Positions 7,428-16,299 of a DNA stretch of 36,823 nt are shown piece after piece. A model generated the notes under the pieces. It saw only the letters and a list, made by a program, of their open reading frames with translations, was not told the origin of the DNA and did no database searches. The position numbers were made by a program, and so were the translations under genes. This DNA is from Alphaproteobacteria bacterium (GTDB lineage: Bacteria > Pseudomonadota > Alphaproteobacteria > Rhodobacterales > Rhodobacteraceae): assembly GCA_030429105.1 (NCBI GenBank), contig JAUIDE010000038.1:1-36823 (forward strand), written 5' to 3'. How positions within the stretch are numbered: the stretch's first letter is position 1; the number at the start of each line of letters is the position of its first letter.

Positions 7428-8378
7428 ATGACCATCCGCATCGGGATCATCGGCCTCGGCATCATGGGCCGCCGCTTCATGCCCTACATGGCGGCGCATG
7501 AGGCCTTCACGCTCGGCCCGGTCTGGGACCCTTCGGAGGCGCAGCGCGAGGCGGCGCGGGCGCTCGGGACGGGGGCGGAGATCGCCAGCTCGGCGGAGGC
7601 GGTGATCGAGGGCTCCGATCTCGTCTATCTCGCCTGCCCGCCCGTCCCGCGGAAGGCCTATGCGCTCGCCGCGGCGGATGCGGGCAAGGCGCTCTTCATC
7701 GAGAAGCCCTTCGGCGTGGACCTCCTGGAGGCGCGGGACCTCGCGGCGCGGCTCGAAGCCTCCGGCGTCCCCGCCGCCGTCAACTTCACGCAGGCGGCGG
7801 GCAAGGCGCTCGCCACCGTGACGGGCGACGCGGAGATGGGGGAGAAGGCGGGGGTGGACATCATCGTCACCTACGCCAACTGGCCGCGCGAATGGCAGAA
7901 GGCGGCGGACTGGCTGCGCTTCTCCGCCGAGGGGGGGATGACGCGGGAGGTGATCTCCCATTTCCTCTTCTTCTCGGCCCGCGTGCTCGGGCCGCTTTCG
8001 CTGGTCTGGGCGCGGCCGACCTTCCCGGCGGACCCGGCGCTTTGCGAGACGCACATGGCCGCCGGCCTCGTTTCCGCCTCCGGCGCGCCCGTCTCCGTCT
8101 TCGCGTCGGTCGGCGGCGCGCAGCCGGACCGGCAGGAGCTGAACGTGAAGGGCGGATCGGCGAGCTGGCGGGTGAGCGACTTCTACGCCCTCTCCCGCTC
8201 CACGGGCGGCGCGTTCGAGCCCTTCGGCCCGCCGGCAGCGGACCCGCGGGCGGAGAGCCTCAGGGCGCAGCTCGGCGGCCTCGCCGCGATGATGCGGGGC
8301 GAGCCGCACCCGCTCGCGACGGTGAAAGAGGCGCTGGCGGTTCAGGAACTGGTGGAGGCGATGCTCAAGGGGCGGTGA
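7428..8378 (+). CDS. Gfo/Idh/MocA family oxidoreductase
   Basis: A 316-residue NAD(P)-dependent oxidoreductase of the glucose–fructose oxidoreductase/inositol dehydrogenase type. The N-terminal Rossmann fold has 'GIIGLGIMGRRFM' (6–18), and the family 'EKP' is at 92–94 with its lysine. Members usually oxidise or reduce sugars, cyclitols or related hydroxy acids; the substrate cannot be read from sequence. The start is ATG 7428, two bases after the stop of the PanE-like gene; the frame is open further upstream inside that gene but shows no family similarity. It ends the operon and converges on the acetamidase gene, leaving only 10 bp between stops. Co-transcription with a CoA ligase suggests a small catabolic pathway. 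Confidence 0.88.
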   Translation: MTIRIGIIGLGIMGRRFMPYMAAHEAFTLGPVWDPSEAQREAARALGTGAEIASSAEAVIEGSDLVYLACPPVPRKAYALAAADAGKALFIEKPFGVDLLEARDLAARLEASGVPAAVNFTQAAGKALATVTGDAEMGEKAGVDIIVTYANWPREWQKAADWLRFSAEGGMTREVISHFLFFSARVLGPLSLVWARPTFPADPALCETHMAAGLVSASGAPVSVFASVGGAQPDRQELNVKGGSASWRVSDFYALSRSTGGAFEPFGPPAADPRAESLRAQLGGLAAMMRGEPHPLATVKEALAVQELVEAMLKGR

Positions 8379-8388
8379 GGCCCCCCCT

Positions 8389-9330
8389 TCACCCCGGCCG
8401 AGCCAGCTCCTTCGCGATCATGCAATGCACCCCCTTCGCCCCGTTCACCACCTGCGTGATGCGGAGGTCGGCGGCGAGGGAGCAGAGCATGTAGGCGTCC
8501 TCGCGCGATAGCCCCGCGACCTCCCCGAGGAGCGCGATCATCGCCCGGAGCGCGCGTTCGGCGCAGGTGTCGAGGTCCGGATGCATCGCCATGGTGATGA
8601 GATGCGTCTCCGTCTCCGCGCGCGGGTAGTCGAGCTTCATGTCCTTGCGGAGGATGAGGGTGAACTCGCCCGTGAGCGCCGTCTCGATGGCGGTGACGTT
8701 CACCTCCCCGTCGCCCTGCGCGCCGTGCCCGTCCCCGGCGGAGAAGTTGCCGCCCGGAACGAAGACCGGGAGATAGAACGTCGCCCCCTCCCGCAGCTCC
8801 TTGTTGTCGAGGTTGCCGCCGAAGGCGCGGGGTATGAGGGAGGTGACGCGGCCCCAGGCGGGCGGCGGGGCGACGCCCATGACGCCGAAGAAGGGGTTGA
8901 GCGGCAGGTCGAGCCCCCAGGGCAGCTTCGCGACGTTCCGCTCCCGGTCCAGCGGGATGTTGACGAGCCGGTAGTCCGGGAAGTCTTCCGGCAGGGCGCC
9001 GGCGAGCGGCTTGATGAAGTTCCAGCCCCAGTCCGTCGTCACGTCGATCCTGCCGATGCGGACTTCGAGCACATTCCCCGGCTCGGCGCCGGCGACGGCG
9101 ACGGGGCCGGTGAGCATGTGGCCGGGCAGCATCCGCTCCGCCTTCGCGATGATCTCCCGCTGAGCCTCCGGCACATGGAAGCCGGGGGGCGGCAGCACGT
9201 CCTCCCCGCCGGAGACGGTCTCGATCACGACGGTGTCGCCGCTCTCGACCGTCAGGACGGCGGGCGTGTCGGCCCCGAACCATCCCCAATGGCACGTCTC
9301 CGCGCCCGCCTTCAGTTCATGCCACGCCAT
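8389..9330 (-). CDS. Acetamidase/formamidase family protein
   Basis: A 313-residue protein of the FmdA/AmdA family, metal-dependent amidases that hydrolyse formamide or acetamide to the acid and ammonia. Visible family segments are '[18 protein letters not shown]', '[25 protein letters not shown]', '[12 protein letters not shown]', '[24 protein letters not shown]' with '[16 protein letters not shown]', and '[19 protein letters not shown]' near the end. The His/Asp-rich '[11 protein letters not shown]' region is the usual metal and active site. No signal peptide. It is convergent with the CoA-ligase operon and divergent from nadE, with about 120 bp to share promoters. The actual amide is unknown. 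Confidence 0.9.
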   Translation of the reverse strand: MAWHELKAGAETCHWGWFGADTPAVLTVESGDTVVIETVSGGEDVLPPPGFHVPEAQREIIAKAERMLPGHMLTGPVAVAGAEPGNVLEVRIGRIDVTTDWGWNFIKPLAGALPEDFPDYRLVNIPLDRERNVAKLPWGLDLPLNPFFGVMGVAPPPAWGRVTSLIPRAFGGNLDNKELREGATFYLPVFVPGGNFSAGDGHGAQGDGEVNVTAIETALTGEFTLILRKDMKLDYPRAETETHLITMAMHPDLDTCAERALRAMIALLGEVAGLSREDAYMLCSLAADLRITQVVNGAKGVHCMIAKELARPG

Positions 9331-9452
9331 CGCCCGCTCCTTCCGCCGTTTTGCGGAGCCTATCGCCGGCGCGCGCGGGGCGCCATGGGCGGGCCGGCTG
9401 GACGGAGCGGGCCGGGCGCACTAGCCTTTGCCCGCAACAGAAGGACGCGGCG

Positions 9453-11504
9453 ATGGCCGAGGCGGCGGAGTTCCTGAACATCTACCGGCAGGGCTTCGCC
9501 CGGATCGCCGCGGCGACGCCGCGCGTCCATGTCGGGGACCCGGCGGCGAACCTCGAAGCGACGCTGGAGATGGCGCGGCGGGCGCATGAGGCGGGGGCCG
9601 CGCTCTGCGTGTTTCCGGAGCTCGGGCTCACCGGCTATGCGATCGACGATCTCCTTCAGCAGGAAGTCGTGCTGGACGGGGCGGAGGCGGCGCTTGCGGC
9701 GCTGGTCGAGGCGTCCGCCGGGCTTCGCCCGCTCCTGCTCGTCGGGCTGCCGCTCCGGGTGCGGGGGCGGCTCTTCAACGTGGCGGCGGCGGTGCAGGGC
9801 GGGCGGCTGCTCGGGCTCGTCCCGAAGACCTACCTGCCGAACTACCGCGAATTCTATGAGCGGCGGCATTTCACGCCGGGGGACGAGGCGGGCGTGGAGA
9901 CGGCGCGGGCCGGCGGGCATGAGGCGCCGTTCGGGACTGACCTCCTCTTCGCGGCGGAGGACGTTCCGGGGCTGATCGTCGGCGCAGAGATCTGCGAGGA
10001 TGTCTGGGTTCCGGCGCCGCCTTCGAACGCCGCGGCGATGGCCGGGGCGACGGTCCTCGCCAACCTTTCCGCCTCCAACGTCACCATCGGCAAGTCGGAC
10101 TATCGGCACGCGCTCTGCCGCGTGCAGTCGGCGCGGTGCTTCGCGGCCTATCTCTATTCTGCGGCGGGGCATGGCGAATCCACCACCGATCTCGCATGGG
10201 ACGGGCATGCGATGATCTGGGAGAACGGCGCGCTGCTCGGGGAGACGCGGCGCTTCTCCGGCGAGCCGCAGCTCCTCCTCGCCGATGTCGATCTCGACAT
10301 GCTGCTGGCGGACCGGATGCGGCAGGGGAGCTTCGCCGACTGCGCTTCGCGCGCGGGGCGGGCGTTCCGGCGCTGCGGTTTCCGGCTCGACCCGCCCGCG
10401 GGCGATATCGGCCTCCGCCGCGCCGTCAGCCGCTTTCCCTTCGTGCCGGATGACGACGCCAAGCTGGATGAGCTTTGCTTCGAGGCCTACGAGATCCAGG
10501 TTGCGGGGCTCGTAAAGCGGCTGGAGGCTTCGGGGATCGGGAAGATCGTCATCGGCGTCTCGGGCGGGCTCGATTCGACGCAGGCGCTGCTCGTCGCCGC
10601 GCAGGCGATGGACCGGCTGGGAAGGCCGAGGACGGACATCCTCGCCTATACGCTGCCCGGCTTCGCGACCTCCGCCGGCACGAAATCCGCGGCCTGGGAC
10701 CTGATGCGCGCGCTCGGCGTCACGGCGGAGGAAATCTCCATCGACGCGGCCTCGCGGCAGATGCTGGCGGATATCCGCCACCCGCACCGGGAGGGGGCGA
10801 ATGTCTACGACGTGACCTATGAGAACGTGCAGGCCGGGGCGCGGACCTCGCTCCTCTTCCGGCTCGCCAATCTCAACGGCGCGCTGGTGCTGGGGACGGG
10901 GGACCTTTCGGAGCTGGCGCTCGGCTGGTGCACCTATGGCGTCGGCGACCACATGAGCCATTACAACGTCAACGGCTCGGTCCCGAAGACGCTGATCCAG
11001 CATCTCATCCGCTGGGTCGCGGCCTCCGAGCGGTTCGGGGCGGAGGCTTCCGCCGTTCTGCTGCGGGTGCTGGCGACGGAGATTTCGCCGGAGCTGGTGC
11101 CGGGGGACGGGGAGACGCCGGCGCAGCGGACGGAGGATTTCGTCGGCCCCTACGAGTTGCAGGACTTCAACCTCTACTGGATCAGCCGCTTCGGCCTCCG
11201 CCCCTCCAAGGTCGCCTTCCTCGCGCTCCATGCGTGGCGGGACCGGGAGGCGGGGCGCTGGCCGCCGCATATGCCGCCGGAGAAGCGGAACCAATACGAC
11301 CTCGCGACGATCCGGACATGGCTCCGCGGCTTCCTCTGGCGGTTCTTCCAGACGAGCCAGTTCAAGCGCTCGGCCCTGCCGAACGGGCCGAAGCTCGCCT
11401 CCGGCGGCTCCCTCTCCCCGCGGGGGGACTGGCGGGCGCCCTCGGACGGGGTGGCGGCGCCGTGGATCGCGGAGCTGGAGGCGAAGGTTCCGGAGCGGCT
11501 CTGA
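9453..11504 (+). CDS. nadE: Glutamine-dependent NAD+ synthetase
   Basis: Makes NAD from deamido-NAD, ATP and glutamine, the last step of NAD synthesis. The 683 residues match the long two-domain bacterial form. The N-terminal nitrilase-type glutaminase has its triad visible: E56 ('FPELGLTGY'), K125 ('[16 protein letters not shown]') and C181 ('[11 protein letters not shown]'). The C-terminal ATP-pyrophosphatase domain has '[11 protein letters not shown]' from 370 and '[16 protein letters not shown]'. ATG 9453 is chosen because AGAAGGA sits about 8 bases upstream and the family begins here; the open frame runs back to 9351 without similarity. The gene is divergent from the amidase and convergent with glutamate dehydrogenase. 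Having the glutaminase domain, it needs no separate ammonia supply. Confidence 0.96.
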   Translation: MAEAAEFLNIYRQGFARIAAATPRVHVGDPAANLEATLEMARRAHEAGAALCVFPELGLTGYAIDDLLQQEVVLDGAEAALAALVEASAGLRPLLLVGLPLRVRGRLFNVAAAVQGGRLLGLVPKTYLPNYREFYERRHFTPGDEAGVETARAGGHEAPFGTDLLFAAEDVPGLIVGAEICEDVWVPAPPSNAAAMAGATVLANLSASNVTIGKSDYRHALCRVQSARCFAAYLYSAAGHGESTTDLAWDGHAMIWENGALLGETRRFSGEPQLLLADVDLDMLLADRMRQGSFADCASRAGRAFRRCGFRLDPPAGDIGLRRAVSRFPFVPDDDAKLDELCFEAYEIQVAGLVKRLEASGIGKIVIGVSGGLDSTQALLVAAQAMDRLGRPRTDILAYTLPGFATSAGTKSAAWDLMRALGVTAEEISIDAASRQMLADIRHPHREGANVYDVTYENVQAGARTSLLFRLANLNGALVLGTGDLSELALGWCTYGVGDHMSHYNVNGSVPKTLIQHLIRWVAASERFGAEASAVLLRVLATEISPELVPGDGETPAQRTEDFVGPYELQDFNLYWISRFGLRPSKVAFLALHAWRDREAGRWPPHMPPEKRNQYDLATIRTWLRGFLWRFFQTSQFKRSALPNGPKLASGGSLSPRGDWRAPSDGVAAPWIAELEAKVPERL

Positions 11505-11506
11505 AC

Positions 11507-11568
11507 GGCGCCTTTCCGGGGCATATCCATGGATATCGAGCCCGGAGGCTTGATTCCAAAGGGAAATA
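11507..11568 (+). repeat. Dispersed palindromic element, copy 2
   Basis: It begins two bases after the nadE stop with GGCGCC, a G-run, the perfect 14-bp palindrome ATATCCATGGATAT (11523–11536), then CGGAG, CTTGATT and an A-rich tail. These are the same blocks, in the same order and on the same strand, as at 4225–4277. One base is inserted before the palindrome relative to copy 1. Both copies directly follow the last gene of a plus-strand unit. Confidence 0.75.
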
Positions 11569-11625
11569 AAAAATTTCGAAATTTTTGCGCCCGCCTCGCG
11601 CCGCGCTGCGGCTCAAGGCGGGCGC
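11569..11625. terminator. Probable bidirectional terminator between nadE and glutamate dehydrogenase
   Basis: Two adjacent inverted repeats lie between convergent genes. First is an AT-only-armed perfect 18-bp palindrome, AAAAATTTCGAAATTTTT (11569–11586). Directly after it comes a GC hairpin with outer stem GCGCCCGCC (11587–11595)/GGCGGGCGC (11617–11625) and inner stem GCCGC/GCGGC (11600–11612). On the minus strand the GC stem is followed by an A/T tract containing a T-run, as in intrinsic terminators; on the plus strand the AT palindrome ends in five Ts. Confidence 0.65.
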
Positions 11626-11636
11626 GAAGCCCGACG

Positions 11637-13055
11637 CTATAGCCCGAGGCTCTTGTAGGCCGCGGCGACCCGGCCGATGGAGACGAGATAGGCCGCCGTC
11701 CGCAGGTCCGTCACCTCGGGCCGCGCGCGCCAGACCTCGGCGATGGACTGGTAGGCGCCGCGCATCGTGTCCTCCAGCCCGGAGCGCACGAGGGCCAGTT
11801 CGTCCGCCCCCTTCAGGAACTTCTCCGAGAAGGTCGCGGAGACGGACTTGCCGGTGAGCCGCTCCAGCTCGTCGATCAGCATCCGGTGGCGCGATTCCTC
11901 CTGCCGCCGCTGCATCCGGCCGAAGCGGATATGGGAGAGGTTCTTGACCCATTCGAAATAGCTCACCGTCACGCCGCCGGCGTTCGCATACATGTCCGGG
12001 ATGATGACGCAGCCCTTGCGGCGCAGGATCTCGTCCGCCCCCGCCGTCACCGGCCCGTTCGCCGCCTCGATGATGAGCGGGGCCTGGATGCGCTCCGCAT
12101 TCGTGAGGTTGATCGCCGCCTCGAAGGCGGCGGGGATGAGGATGTCGCAGTCCTCCTCCAGCAGCCGCGCGCCCTCCGCGAGGTATTTGGCGCCGGGAAA
12201 GCCGCGGACGCCGCCCTGCCCGATCAGATGCTGGCGCACCCGCTCCACCGGCAGGCCCGCCGGGTCGAAGATCGCGCCGTCCCGCTCGATCACGCCGATG
12301 ATGCGGCAGCCGTCCTCCTCCTCCAGGAACTTCGCGGCGTGATAGCCGACATTGCCGAGGCCCTGGACGATGACGCGCTTGCCGTCGAGGCTCCCGTCCA
12401 GTCCGGCCCTCTTCATGTCCTCCGGATGGCGGAAGAATTCCTGGAGCGCGTATTGCACGCCCCGCCCCGTCGCCTCCACGCGCCCGGCGATGCCGTGGGC
12501 GGTGAGCGGCTTTCCGGTGACGCAGGCGCGGGCGTTAAGCTCCGACGTGTGCATCCGCGCGAACTGGTCCGCGATCCACGCCATTTCGCGCTCGCCCGTG
12601 CCCATGTCCGGCGCCGGGACGTTCTGGCTCGGATGGATCAGGTCCCGCTTGATGAGCTCGTAGGCGAAGCGGCGGGTGATGCGTTCGAGCTCGTCCTCCT
12701 CCCAGTCCTTCGGGTCGATGCAGAGCCCGCCCTTGGAGCCGCCGAACGGCGCCTCCACCAGCGCGCATTTGTAGGTCATCAGCGCGGCGAGCGCCTCCAC
12801 CTCGTCCTGGTTCACGCTCATGGCGTAGCGGATGCCGCCCTTGACCGGCTCCATGTGCTCGGAATGGACGGAGCGATAGCCGGTGAAGGTGTGGATGCGC
12901 CCGCGCAGCTTCACGCCGAAGCGCACCGTGTAGGTGGAGTTGCAGACGCGGATCTTCTCCTCGAGGCCGGGCGAAAGGTCCATCAGCGCCACCGCGCGGG
13001 TGAACATCATGTCGACGGACTGGCGGAAGGAGGGTTCGGAGGTGTGCTGGAGCAT
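11637..13055 (-). CDS. Glutamate dehydrogenase (Glu/Leu/Phe/Val dehydrogenase family)
   Basis: A 472-residue enzyme interconverting glutamate and 2-oxoglutarate plus ammonia. Substrate-site lysines and the catalytic aspartate are in place: 'PVKGGIRYA' (K72), 'MTYKCAL' (K96), 'PFGGSKGGL' (K108), 'PAPDMGTGEREM' (D150). The Rossmann loop 'GLGNVG' is at 232–237. 'TAHGIAGRVEATGRGV' and 'NAGGVTVSYFEWVKN' are typical of glutamate rather than leucine dehydrogenase. ATG 13055 (MLQHTSEPSF) is preferred: GGGGAG lies about 7 bases before it; the frame extends to 13097 without similarity. Cofactor preference is not assigned. Lying beside glutamine-dependent nadE may be chance, although both touch nitrogen metabolism. 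Confidence 0.94.
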   Translation of the reverse strand: MLQHTSEPSFRQSVDMMFTRAVALMDLSPGLEEKIRVCNSTYTVRFGVKLRGRIHTFTGYRSVHSEHMEPVKGGIRYAMSVNQDEVEALAALMTYKCALVEAPFGGSKGGLCIDPKDWEEDELERITRRFAYELIKRDLIHPSQNVPAPDMGTGEREMAWIADQFARMHTSELNARACVTGKPLTAHGIAGRVEATGRGVQYALQEFFRHPEDMKRAGLDGSLDGKRVIVQGLGNVGYHAAKFLEEEDGCRIIGVIERDGAIFDPAGLPVERVRQHLIGQGGVRGFPGAKYLAEGARLLEEDCDILIPAAFEAAINLTNAERIQAPLIIEAANGPVTAGADEILRRKGCVIIPDMYANAGGVTVSYFEWVKNLSHIRFGRMQRRQEESRHRMLIDELERLTGKSVSATFSEKFLKGADELALVRSGLEDTMRGAYQSIAEVWRARPEVTDLRTAAYLVSIGRVAAAYKSLGL

Positions 13056-13197
13056 GGCGCTCTCCCCTGTGGCCGGCCGCGTGGGCTCGCGGCTCATCCC
13101 CCATAGAGCGCACAGGTGACCCGCGAATGAAAGGCCGGGGGGGCGCGAGGCCCGCCTTCCGCCGCGCGCGAAGCCCCCTCGCCCCGGTCGGCGGGGT

Positions 13198-16080
13198 TCA
13201 GAAGATGAAGTCGTCCTCCCCGAAGGCGCCGGCGTTCTGGTTCTCGAAGAGGATCGAGCCGCGCCTGTAGGTCACCAACACGTCGTCGCCCTGCTGCTCT
13301 ATGGTCAGATCGTCGAAGCCGGGAACGCCGCGCCTGAACTCTACCTGATCCGTCCCCTGCTGGAAGCGCAGGATCACGTCGTCGCCGTCTCCCGGCTTGA
13401 AGCGGAAGAGGTCCGCCCCGGCGCCGCCGATCAGCGTGTCGTCGCCCTTGTTCCCCTCGATCGTGTCCGCGCCGCCGCCGCCGATGATCCGGTCCGCGCC
13501 TCCCCCGCCCTTCAGGAAGTCGCCGGCGCCGCCGCCCTTCAGCGTGTCGTCGCCGCCCTGGCCGAAGATCCGGTCCGCCCCGCCGCCGCCCTTCAGGCTG
13601 TCGCCGCCCCCGCCGCCGCGCAGCACGTCCTCCCCGCCCTGGCCGAGCAGCGTGTCCTGCCCGCCAAGGCCGCGCACGGTGTCGTCGCCGCCGCGCGCGG
13701 CGATGCGGTCCGGCCCACCGGTTCCCCTGAGGACGTCGTCGCCCTGCGTCGGCCCGGCGGGCGGCGCGACGGGCGGCGTCACCGGCGGCGTAACGGGCGG
13801 GGCGACCGGCGGTTCGGTCGGCGGCGCCACGGGCGGCGTGCTGGGCGGCTCGGTTGGAGGCGTGACAGGCGGCGTCACCGGTGGTTCGGTCGGAGGCGTC
13901 ACAGGCGGCGTGACGGGCGGGACGACCGGCGGTTCGACCGGCGGCGCCACAGGCGGCGTGACAGGCGGCTCGGTTGGAGGCGTGACGGGCGGCGTGACGG
14001 GCGGGACGACCGGCGGTTCGACCGGCGGCGCCACAGGCGGCGTGACAGGCGGCTCGGTTGGAGGCGTGACGGGCGGCGTGACAGGCGGCGTCACCGGTGG
14101 TTCGGTCGGGGGCGTCACGGGCGGGTTGACCGGCGGCGTCACGGGCGGCGGCGCAGCCGGAATCGCCGCCTCCACGGCCGCGAGGCTCCGCGCCCCGTCA
14201 GCGAAGAGGAAGGTCTCGACGGAAAGCGCGGTCGTCGCCTCCCCGGCGCGGGAGAGGGTGACGCCGCCCGGCGCGGCGGAGACGGAATAGGCGGCGAAGG
14301 CGCCGGCGAAGACGGCCGTATCCGTTCCCGTTCCGCCTTCGAGCCGGTTGACGCCCGGCCCGCCCTCCAGCCGGTCGTTCCCGGCGCCGCCGATCAGCGT
14401 GTCGTCGCCCCCGAGGCCGCGGATCGTGTCGTTCCCGCCCAGCCCGTCGATCCGCTCGCCGAGGTCCGTGCCGAGGAGGTCGTCCGCCTCTTCGGTGATC
14501 GTGCGGGCGCCGAAGAGGATGATGGCCTGTTCGGGCGACGCGCCCTGCGCGCGGGCCTGCACGATCAGGTCGTCGATCCCGTCCCCGTTCACGTCCCCCG
14601 CGCCGGAGACGCCGACGCCGAGGCGGGATGCGGAGCCGGAGACGCCGTCGATCCTGAAGCCCTCCGTCTCCGTTAGCGTGGCGAGGTCGAGCACGCCGGG
14701 GAAGCCGGTCTTCCGCCCGAAGACGACATAGGCGACGCCGTCCGTCTCCGAATTCACTTGCAGGGCGCCTAACAGAAGATCGTCCAGCCCATCGCCGTTC
14801 ACGTCCCCCGCGATGGCGACGGCGTAGGCGAGTTGGTCGCCCGGGTTCTCGCCGTTGATCCGCATGGAGGTCACGCCGTCGAACCTCAGGTTGTCGACGC
14901 TGAAGCCGGCGCCCTGGAGGATCTCGACATCGTCTCTCGGATTGACGTAGTTTGAAGTATAGCGGTCTGCGCCGCCGAAGAGGACTATAGCCGCGCCCTG
15001 CCGTATGGCGCCGCCGGCGCCGTCGCCCGTCGTCTCGCCCGACGCGCCGATGATCACGTCGTCGAACCCGTCCCCGTTTATGTCGCCGCCGCCGCCGACC
15101 GCGCCGCCGCCGCCGCCGATGGACGGGTCGCCAGTCTCAAACGAGTCGAAATTCAGAACTCTGAGCCCGCCAAAAACTCCGGACTCGGGCTGTTGCAGCG
15201 GAGCCGTCGCGGGCGCCCCGGCGCCAAGGTCGGCGCCGAAGACGATGAAGGCCGCGCCGCCTTCGAAGACGATGAGGCCTCCGTCTCCCGGCCCGCCGAC
15301 GATGAAATCGTCGATCCCGTCGCCATTGAAGTCCCCTGCGCCGGATACGGCCGCCCCCGCCAGCAGGCCTCCGGCGAAACTGGTGAAGATCACGCCGTTC
15401 TCGCCGTCGAGATCTTCGGCGACCATCTCCGCGGCGAAGCCGGCGTCCTTCCGCCCGAAGAGGACGAAGGCGTGGCCCGAAATCACTCCAAAGTCCAAAC
15501 CGGTGCGGAACTGGGGATCGCCGACCAGGATGTCGTCCACCCCGTCTCCGTTAAAGTCGCCGATGCCGGAGACTGCGGCGCCGAAGGCCGAGGCGGTGCG
15601 GCCGAGCAGGGTGAAGCCGTTCTGGCCGTCGAGGCTCGCGAGATCGAATGTGGCCCCGAAACCTTCCTTCTTTCCGAACACGACATGGGCGCGCCCTCTG
15701 TCCGCAAAGTCTCTCGCGCCGATCAGGAGATCGTCGATCCCGTCCCCGTTCACATCGCCCGCCGCCGCGACGGAGGTCCCGGAGCGCCCGTTCGGAGTGG
15801 CGGCGGTCAGCGTGAAGCCGTTGGTCCCGTCCAGCGCGTCGAGATCGACGGCGGCCCCGAACGCGTTGGCGCCGGTCTGGCCGAATATGACGTAGGAGAC
15901 GCCCGGGCGCGCGCCCGCCGCTCCGAACGTGTTCGGCAGACCAATGACGATATCGTCGATTCCGTCGCCGTTCAGATCTCCGGCGGAAGCCACGGTCAGC
16001 CCGCCCGAACCATTGATCTCGCCGCCGGTCAGCCGGAAGCCGTTCGTCCCGTCGATGTCGGCGGCGTTGACGACCTTCAT
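13198..16080 (-). CDS. FG-GAP repeat and RTX calcium-binding protein, probably type I secreted
   Basis: A 960-residue, Gly/Asp-rich acidic protein. Residues ~1–520 hold seven FG-GAP repeats, each with a calcium loop such as 'GDLNGDGIDDIVIG' or 'GDFNGDGVDDILVG'; seven would close an integrin-α-type β-propeller. Next come about four RTX nonapeptides ('GGNDTIRGLGGDDTLIGG'), a β-rich segment, a ~120-residue linker of Pro-Pro-Val/Thr/Glu units, and about eleven further RTX repeats before a C-terminus ending 'GEDDFIF', typical of type I secretion signals. There is no N-terminal signal peptide. Secretion and calcium-triggered folding are inferred from the family; the role could be adhesion or surface structure. 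The start has AAAGGAG upstream. No secretion ABC transporter genes are in the window. Confidence 0.9.
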   Translation of the reverse strand: MKVVNAADIDGTNGFRLTGGEINGSGGLTVASAGDLNGDGIDDIVIGLPNTFGAAGARPGVSYVIFGQTGANAFGAAVDLDALDGTNGFTLTAATPNGRSGTSVAAAGDVNGDGIDDLLIGARDFADRGRAHVVFGKKEGFGATFDLASLDGQNGFTLLGRTASAFGAAVSGIGDFNGDGVDDILVGDPQFRTGLDFGVISGHAFVLFGRKDAGFAAEMVAEDLDGENGVIFTSFAGGLLAGAAVSGAGDFNGDGIDDFIVGGPGDGGLIVFEGGAAFIVFGADLGAGAPATAPLQQPESGVFGGLRVLNFDSFETGDPSIGGGGGAVGGGGDINGDGFDDVIIGASGETTGDGAGGAIRQGAAIVLFGGADRYTSNYVNPRDDVEILQGAGFSVDNLRFDGVTSMRINGENPGDQLAYAVAIAGDVNGDGLDDLLLGALQVNSETDGVAYVVFGRKTGFPGVLDLATLTETEGFRIDGVSGSASRLGVGVSGAGDVNGDGIDDLIVQARAQGASPEQAIILFGARTITEEADDLLGTDLGERIDGLGGNDTIRGLGGDDTLIGGAGNDRLEGGPGVNRLEGGTGTDTAVFAGAFAAYSVSAAPGGVTLSRAGEATTALSVETFLFADGARSLAAVEAAIPAAPPPVTPPVNPPVTPPTEPPVTPPVTPPVTPPTEPPVTPPVAPPVEPPVVPPVTPPVTPPTEPPVTPPVAPPVEPPVVPPVTPPVTPPTEPPVTPPVTPPTEPPSTPPVAPPTEPPVAPPVTPPVTPPVAPPAGPTQGDDVLRGTGGPDRIAARGGDDTVRGLGGQDTLLGQGGEDVLRGGGGGDSLKGGGGADRIFGQGGDDTLKGGGAGDFLKGGGGADRIIGGGGADTIEGNKGDDTLIGGAGADLFRFKPGDGDDVILRFQQGTDQVEFRRGVPGFDDLTIEQQGDDVLVTYRRGSILFENQNAGAFGEDDFIF
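13904..14071 (-). repeat. Identical 84-bp tandem duplication inside the proline-rich linker
   Basis: Bases 13904–13987 and 13988–14071 are identical. Each 84-bp unit encodes 28 residues of the linker (PPV/PPT/PPE units), so copy-number change would keep the frame. The surrounding linker DNA (about 13764–14150) is built from shorter, degenerate versions of the same blocks. Confidence 0.93.
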
Positions 16081-16299
16081 GGCGCGCTCCTTTCCCGCCG
16101 AAACCCGGAAGGAGCCGACGACCGATCTGACGCTACGTTAACAGATGCGGGCGCGCGCACGAAGTGTCGGAGCGCACGCCGGCTCCGCCTCGCCGGAGGG
16201 CGGCGCCGCGCTGGCGTCACGATTCGCGTTCAGGATCGGCGCGGAAGCGCGGCGTTAACCTTCGAGGCGCAGAACGTCGCAGTCTGGGAGGATCGGAAG

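Noticed and set aside
9351-9452. Upstream extension of nadE
   Set aside because: Low-complexity Arg/Gly codons with no similarity; ATG 9453 has a strong ribosome-binding site and the usual N-terminus.
13100-13197. Terminator between the RTX gene and glutamate dehydrogenase
   Set aside because: G-run/C-run pairing is possible but imperfect and there is no T-run; in this composition it is not distinguishable from chance.
13397-14290. Plus-strand Gly-Gly-Val-Thr repeat protein
   Set aside because: It is the mirror of the proline-rich linker of the RTX protein; the minus strand carries the recognisable FG-GAP and RTX domains.
15193-16299. Long N-terminal extension of the FMN glutamate-synthase-family protein
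   Set aside because: The extension lies opposite the RTX gene, resembles nothing, and ATG 16300 has a good ribosome-binding site and the membrane anchor directly after it.
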